Part shown: piece after piece, positions 14,240 through 16,310 of the stretch
Layout of the letters: each line of letters opens with the position of its first letter
Position numbering within the stretch: position 1 is the stretch's first letter
NCBI GenBank assembly: GCA_945910715.1
Contig: CAMDZU010000004.1
Location: 1-16,310 of the forward strand
DNA from: an uncultured Clostridia bacterium
GTDB taxonomy: Bacteria > Bacillota > Clostridia > Oscillospirales > Ruminococcaceae
DNA length: 16,310 bases
Direction: 5' to 3'
Position numbers and translations under genes: made by a program
The notes under the pieces: generated by a model
The model's database searches: none
What the model was told of the DNA's origin: nothing
The model's input: only the letters and a program-made list of their open reading frames with translations

Positions 14240-14271
14240 GCGGAACGAACCTGCGTTTGTTCCGCTTTTTT
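14240..14271 (+). terminator. Riboswitch-linked terminator ahead of thiC
   Basis: GCGGAACGAA (14240-14249) pairs with TTTGTTCCGC (14256-14265), 10 bp with one G-T wobble, loop CCTGCG, then TTTTTT. It is the expression platform of the TPP riboswitch. Confidence 0.9.
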
Positions 14272-14275
14272 ATTT

Positions 14276-14451
14276 AAGGCAACACCGCACAATTAACGGC
14301 TGCCGCCTTTGCCGCACGCTTGCTTGCATCTTTTCCGTCATCCTGCATAAATTTCGCTTGACAGGCACCAGCCTGCCTGCGCTCAATTTATACAATCTGA
14401 CGAAAAATCTGACGGCGCAATCGTACGACAATAATTATGCAGTATCGCCTT
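14276..14451. mobile_element. 176-bp MITE-like element with 20-bp terminal inverted repeats
   Basis: Ends are AAGGCAACACCGCACAATTA (14276-14295) and TAATTATGCAGTATCGCCTT (14432-14451). The second, reversed, matches the first at 16 of 20 positions. Inside are more inverted repeats: TTTTCCGTCA with TGACGAAAAA, ATAAATT with AATTTAT, and CAGGC with GCCTG around ACCA. There is no plausible coding frame. It fills almost all the space between the riboswitch terminator and the thiC ribosome site, so it is part of the thiC leader. Possible target duplication TTTA on both sides is ambiguous because it overlaps the repeat ends. It could be a MITE or a dispersed structured repeat; copy number elsewhere is unknown. 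Confidence 0.7.
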
Positions 14452-14466
14452 TAGAAAGGAATAACA

Positions 14467-15777
14467 ATGAACTACAAAACACAGATGGAAGCCGCAAAGG
14501 CAGGCTTTATTACAGAGGCAATGAAAATCGTTGCCGAAAAGGAATACAGAACACCTGAGGAAATCCGTGACCTTGTGGCAAAGGGACAGGTTGCAATCCC
14601 CGCAAACGTAAATCACAAATCCCTTTCCCCCGAGGGAATAGGCGGCGGACTGCGTACAAAAATCAACGTAAACCTTGGCATTTCGGGGGACTGCAAGAAC
14701 TACGACATGGAGCTTGACAAGGTGAAAATGGCAATCGACATGGGCGCAGAGGCTATTATGGATCTGTCAAACTACGGCAAGACCAATACCTTCCGCACAC
14801 AGCTTGTTGAAATGTCCCCTGCAATGATAGGCACAGTGCCTATGTACGACGCAATAGGCTATCTTGAAAAGGATCTGCTGGAAATTACCGCAAAGGATTT
14901 TCTCCGAGTAGTCGAGGCTCACGCAAAAGAGGGCGTTGACTTTATGACAATTCACGCAGGACTTAACCGCCGTGCGGTTGAAGCGCTGAAGCGTGACAAG
15001 CGCAAGATGAACATTGTTTCAAGAGGCGGCTCGCTGCTGTTTGCGTGGATGGAAATGACGGGCAACGAAAACCCCTTTTATGAATACTACGACGAGGTGC
15101 TTGACATTCTGAGAGAATACGACGTTACAATCAGTCTTGGGGACGCATTAAGACCCGGCTGTATCGACGACAGCACCGACGGCGGTCAGATAAGCGAGCT
15201 TATCGAGCTTGGCGCACTTACCGAGCGTGCCTGGGCTAAGGACGTGCAGGTTATGGTGGAGGGTCCGGGTCACATGGCAATGAACGAGATTGAAGCTAAT
15301 ATGAAGCTGCAGAAGCGTATCTGCCACGGAGCACCCTTCTATGTTTTAGGACCTCTCGTAAGCGATATTTTCCCCGGCTACGACCATATTACAAGCGCAA
15401 TCGGCGGCGCAATTGCGGCGGCAAGCGGCGCAGACTTCCTGTGCTATGTTACACCTGCCGAGCATTTAAGACTGCCCGATCTGAACGACGTCAAGGAGGG
15501 CATTGTAGCAAGCAAAATCGCCGCTCACGCTGCGGATATTGCAAAGAACGTTCCTCACGCAAGAGATCTGGACAACAAAATGGCTGAGGCAAGACACAAG
15601 CTTGACTGGGACGAAATGTTCGACATTGCCTACGACGGAGAAAAGGCAAGAAGATACTTTGAAACCGTTCCGCCCAAAGAAAGACACAGCTGTTCAATGT
15701 GCGGCAAAATGTGCGCCGTAAGAACCACAAATATGATTTTAGAGGGCAAAAAGGTTGAGTTTTGCTCTGAAAAGTAA
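14467..15777 (+). CDS. thiC: Phosphomethylpyrimidine synthase ThiC (short anaerobe form)
   Basis: Radical SAM enzyme turning aminoimidazole ribotide into HMP-P for thiamin. The 436 residues match the short form (~430) of anaerobes, lacking the N-terminal domain of the ~630-residue E. coli enzyme. Motifs: [52 protein letters not shown], and [18 protein letters not shown]. The C-terminal cluster-binding cysteines read CSMCGKMC, spacing CX2CX3C rather than the textbook CX2CX4C. ThiC paralogues that make 5-hydroxybenzimidazole (BzaF type) are an alternative, but the TPP riboswitch in front favours thiamin. The ribosome site AAAGGA (14455-14460) is 6 bases before ATG. Confidence 0.95.
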   Translation: MNYKTQMEAAKAGFITEAMKIVAEKEYRTPEEIRDLVAKGQVAIPANVNHKSLSPEGIGGGLRTKINVNLGISGDCKNYDMELDKVKMAIDMGAEAIMDLSNYGKTNTFRTQLVEMSPAMIGTVPMYDAIGYLEKDLLEITAKDFLRVVEAHAKEGVDFMTIHAGLNRRAVEALKRDKRKMNIVSRGGSLLFAWMEMTGNENPFYEYYDEVLDILREYDVTISLGDALRPGCIDDSTDGGQISELIELGALTERAWAKDVQVMVEGPGHMAMNEIEANMKLQKRICHGAPFYVLGPLVSDIFPGYDHITSAIGGAIAAASGADFLCYVTPAEHLRLPDLNDVKEGIVASKIAAHAADIAKNVPHARDLDNKMAEARHKLDWDEMFDIAYDGEKARRYFETVPPKERHSCSMCGKMCAVRTTNMILEGKKVEFCSEK

Positions 15778-15780
15778 TGG

Positions 15781-16057
15781 GTAATAACGCATAGAAATAC
15801 GTCAAAACCTTTCGCCTTTTAAAATTTTCGTCCACCTTTTTAAAAGGTGGTGGGTTCTTAGGGCAAAGCCCTAAGTCGTCCTCCGCAGAGGACGAAATAC
15901 CCTGTACCAAGACGATTTTTTGCAGGGGTTTGGGGAGCTTTTTTCACGAAAAAAAGCTCCCCAAGAGTGAAAAATCCGCACAAGATTTATCTCGAAAAAG
16001 ATGCCGGTGGCATGTTTTTCGACGAGCTGCTTTATCAGACGTATCAATGCGTATTAC
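15781..16057. mobile_element. 277-bp multi-hairpin element with terminal inverted repeats
   Basis: Outer ends GTAATAACGCAT...ATACGTC (15781-15803) and GACGTAT...ATGCGTATTAC (16038-16057) are inverted repeats differing by small indels. Inside, in series: CCACCTTTT/AAAAGGTGG (15832-15850), CTTAGGGC/GCCCTAAG (15857-15875), TCGTCCTC/GAGGACGA (15876-15895), a perfect 15-bp stem TTGGGGAGCTTTTTT with its complement (15930-15964), and TCGAAAAAGATGCC/GGCATGTTTTTCGA (15992-16022, one mismatch). No credible reading frame. It starts three bases after the thiC stop, so it may form the mRNA 3' end, but no stem is followed by a good T-run on the plus strand. It resembles intergenic repeats of Ruminococcus-type genomes (recollection, not checked). 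Confidence 0.65.
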
Positions 16058-16122
16058 ATAAAAATTTCTGCCTTTTTTCATGGGGCAGACTGTCGGAGGG
16101 GGAGCGCCCTAAGGCAGTTTAA
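16058..16122. other. Short spacer between two structured elements
   Basis: No gene seen. CTGCC (16068-16072) could pair with GGCAG at 16084-16088 or at 16113-16117, giving a weak hairpin. No consensus promoter was found for the riboswitch further right. Confidence 0.3.
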
Positions 16123-16222
16123 TACTAATAACCAATAAAACAGTAAACAAAAAATCTTCGCATAATCCATATACGCAAGATTATGCTCGATTTTTTGTAC
16201 AGTTTTTAATTGGTTATTAGTA
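16123..16222. repeat. 100-bp near-palindromic element
   Basis: Ends TACTAATAACCAAT and ATTGGTTATTAGTA are perfect inverted repeats. The arms continue with ACAAAAAATC / GATTTTTTGT, and the centre is a perfect GCATAAT (16160-16166) / ATTATGC (16180-16186) stem with a 13-nt loop. Almost the whole 100 bp can fold as one hairpin with small bulges. The AAAAAATC...GATTTTTT segments give T-runs after the central stem on both strands, so it could act as a bidirectional terminator. It may be a small MITE. It contains no usable gene. Confidence 0.7.
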
Positions 16223-16225
16223 AAG

Positions 16226-16310
16226 CAGCGATGGGAGCCTGTGGAACAGGCTGAGAGGGTACATAACCTTGTTACGAGTACCGACCGAACGGAAGCCAAC
16301 CCCGTTTAAG
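16226..16310 (+). ncRNA. Second TPP-type riboswitch, incomplete or variant, cut by window edge
   Basis: GGGAGCCTGTGGAACAGGCTGAGAGG (from 16233) gives a perfect P3 stem GCCTGT/ACAGGC and the TPP pyrimidine-sensor GCTGAGA. GGTAC...GTACC follows as a P3a hairpin, then CGACCGAAC. At this point a THI element should read CTGAT and the GGATAAT arm. Instead the sequence reads GGAAGCC..., and AACGG/CCGTT can form an extra hairpin to about 16306. Either the conserved second half lies past the edge after an insertion, or the aptamer is degenerate or of another class. By position it would control another thiamin gene to the right. Confidence 0.55.

Noticed and set aside
15876..15921. Rho-independent terminator of thiC using TCGTC/GACGA followed by a T-run
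   Set aside because: The outer stem is only 5 bp and must enclose another hairpin plus unpaired bases; too weak to call as a terminator.
15832..15964. CRISPR-like or tandem repeat array after thiC
   Set aside because: The successive hairpins are different sequences, with no repeated unit and no spacer pattern.
16078..16299. 73-residue minus-strand open frame at the right end
   Set aside because: It is made of the palindromic element and the riboswitch on the opposite strand; no coding features.

Overview
The window looks like a chromosomal segment of a low-to-moderate GC Gram-positive anaerobe, most likely a Clostridia / Oscillospiraceae (Ruminococcus-like) species. Supporting signs are the dgt-dnaG pairing, the short form of ThiC, TTGACA-17-TATAAT promoters, AGGAG-type ribosome binding sites, and intergenic hairpin-rich repeats. 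The genus is inferred from protein flavour and repeats, not proven. No rRNA, CRISPR array, prophage or transposase is visible.

Left half, minus strand (1-8872). dnaG (3' end cut by the window edge) lies downstream of dgt. Above them is a five-gene unit read proB-proA-membrane protein-SARP-type regulator-yigZ. It has a clear promoter in front of proB, ATGA overlaps or gaps of at most 15 bp, and an intrinsic terminator after yigZ. Upstream of it is a CLC-family anion channel/antiporter, whose promoter is interleaved with the oppositely oriented tRNA-Arg(ACG) promoter.

Right half, plus strand (8908-16310). tRNA-Arg with its own terminator is followed by a uracil salvage operon (uraA, a DUF523/TudS-like gene, upp) with its own promoter and terminator. 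Next is an operon with its own consensus promoter: a short AzlD-like membrane protein, tcdA (t6A to ct6A dehydratase), and a rhodanese fused to a TtcA-like tRNA thiolase. The last part is thiamin-related: a promoter, TPP riboswitch and terminator control thiC, and a second TPP-like aptamer starts at the right edge.

The thiC flanks carry the most unusual DNA. A 176-bp element with 20-bp terminal inverted repeats sits between the riboswitch terminator and the thiC ribosome binding site. A 277-bp multi-hairpin element with its own terminal inverted repeats begins three bases after the thiC stop. A 100-bp near-palindrome precedes the second riboswitch. These look like three unrelated non-coding mobile or repeat elements clustered around thiamin genes. 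Other points for follow-up are a DUF523 (possible thiouracil desulfidase) gene inside a uracil salvage operon, a SARP regulator with a degenerate GGDEF-like domain inside a proline operon, and the rhodanese-TtcA fusion coupled to tcdA.
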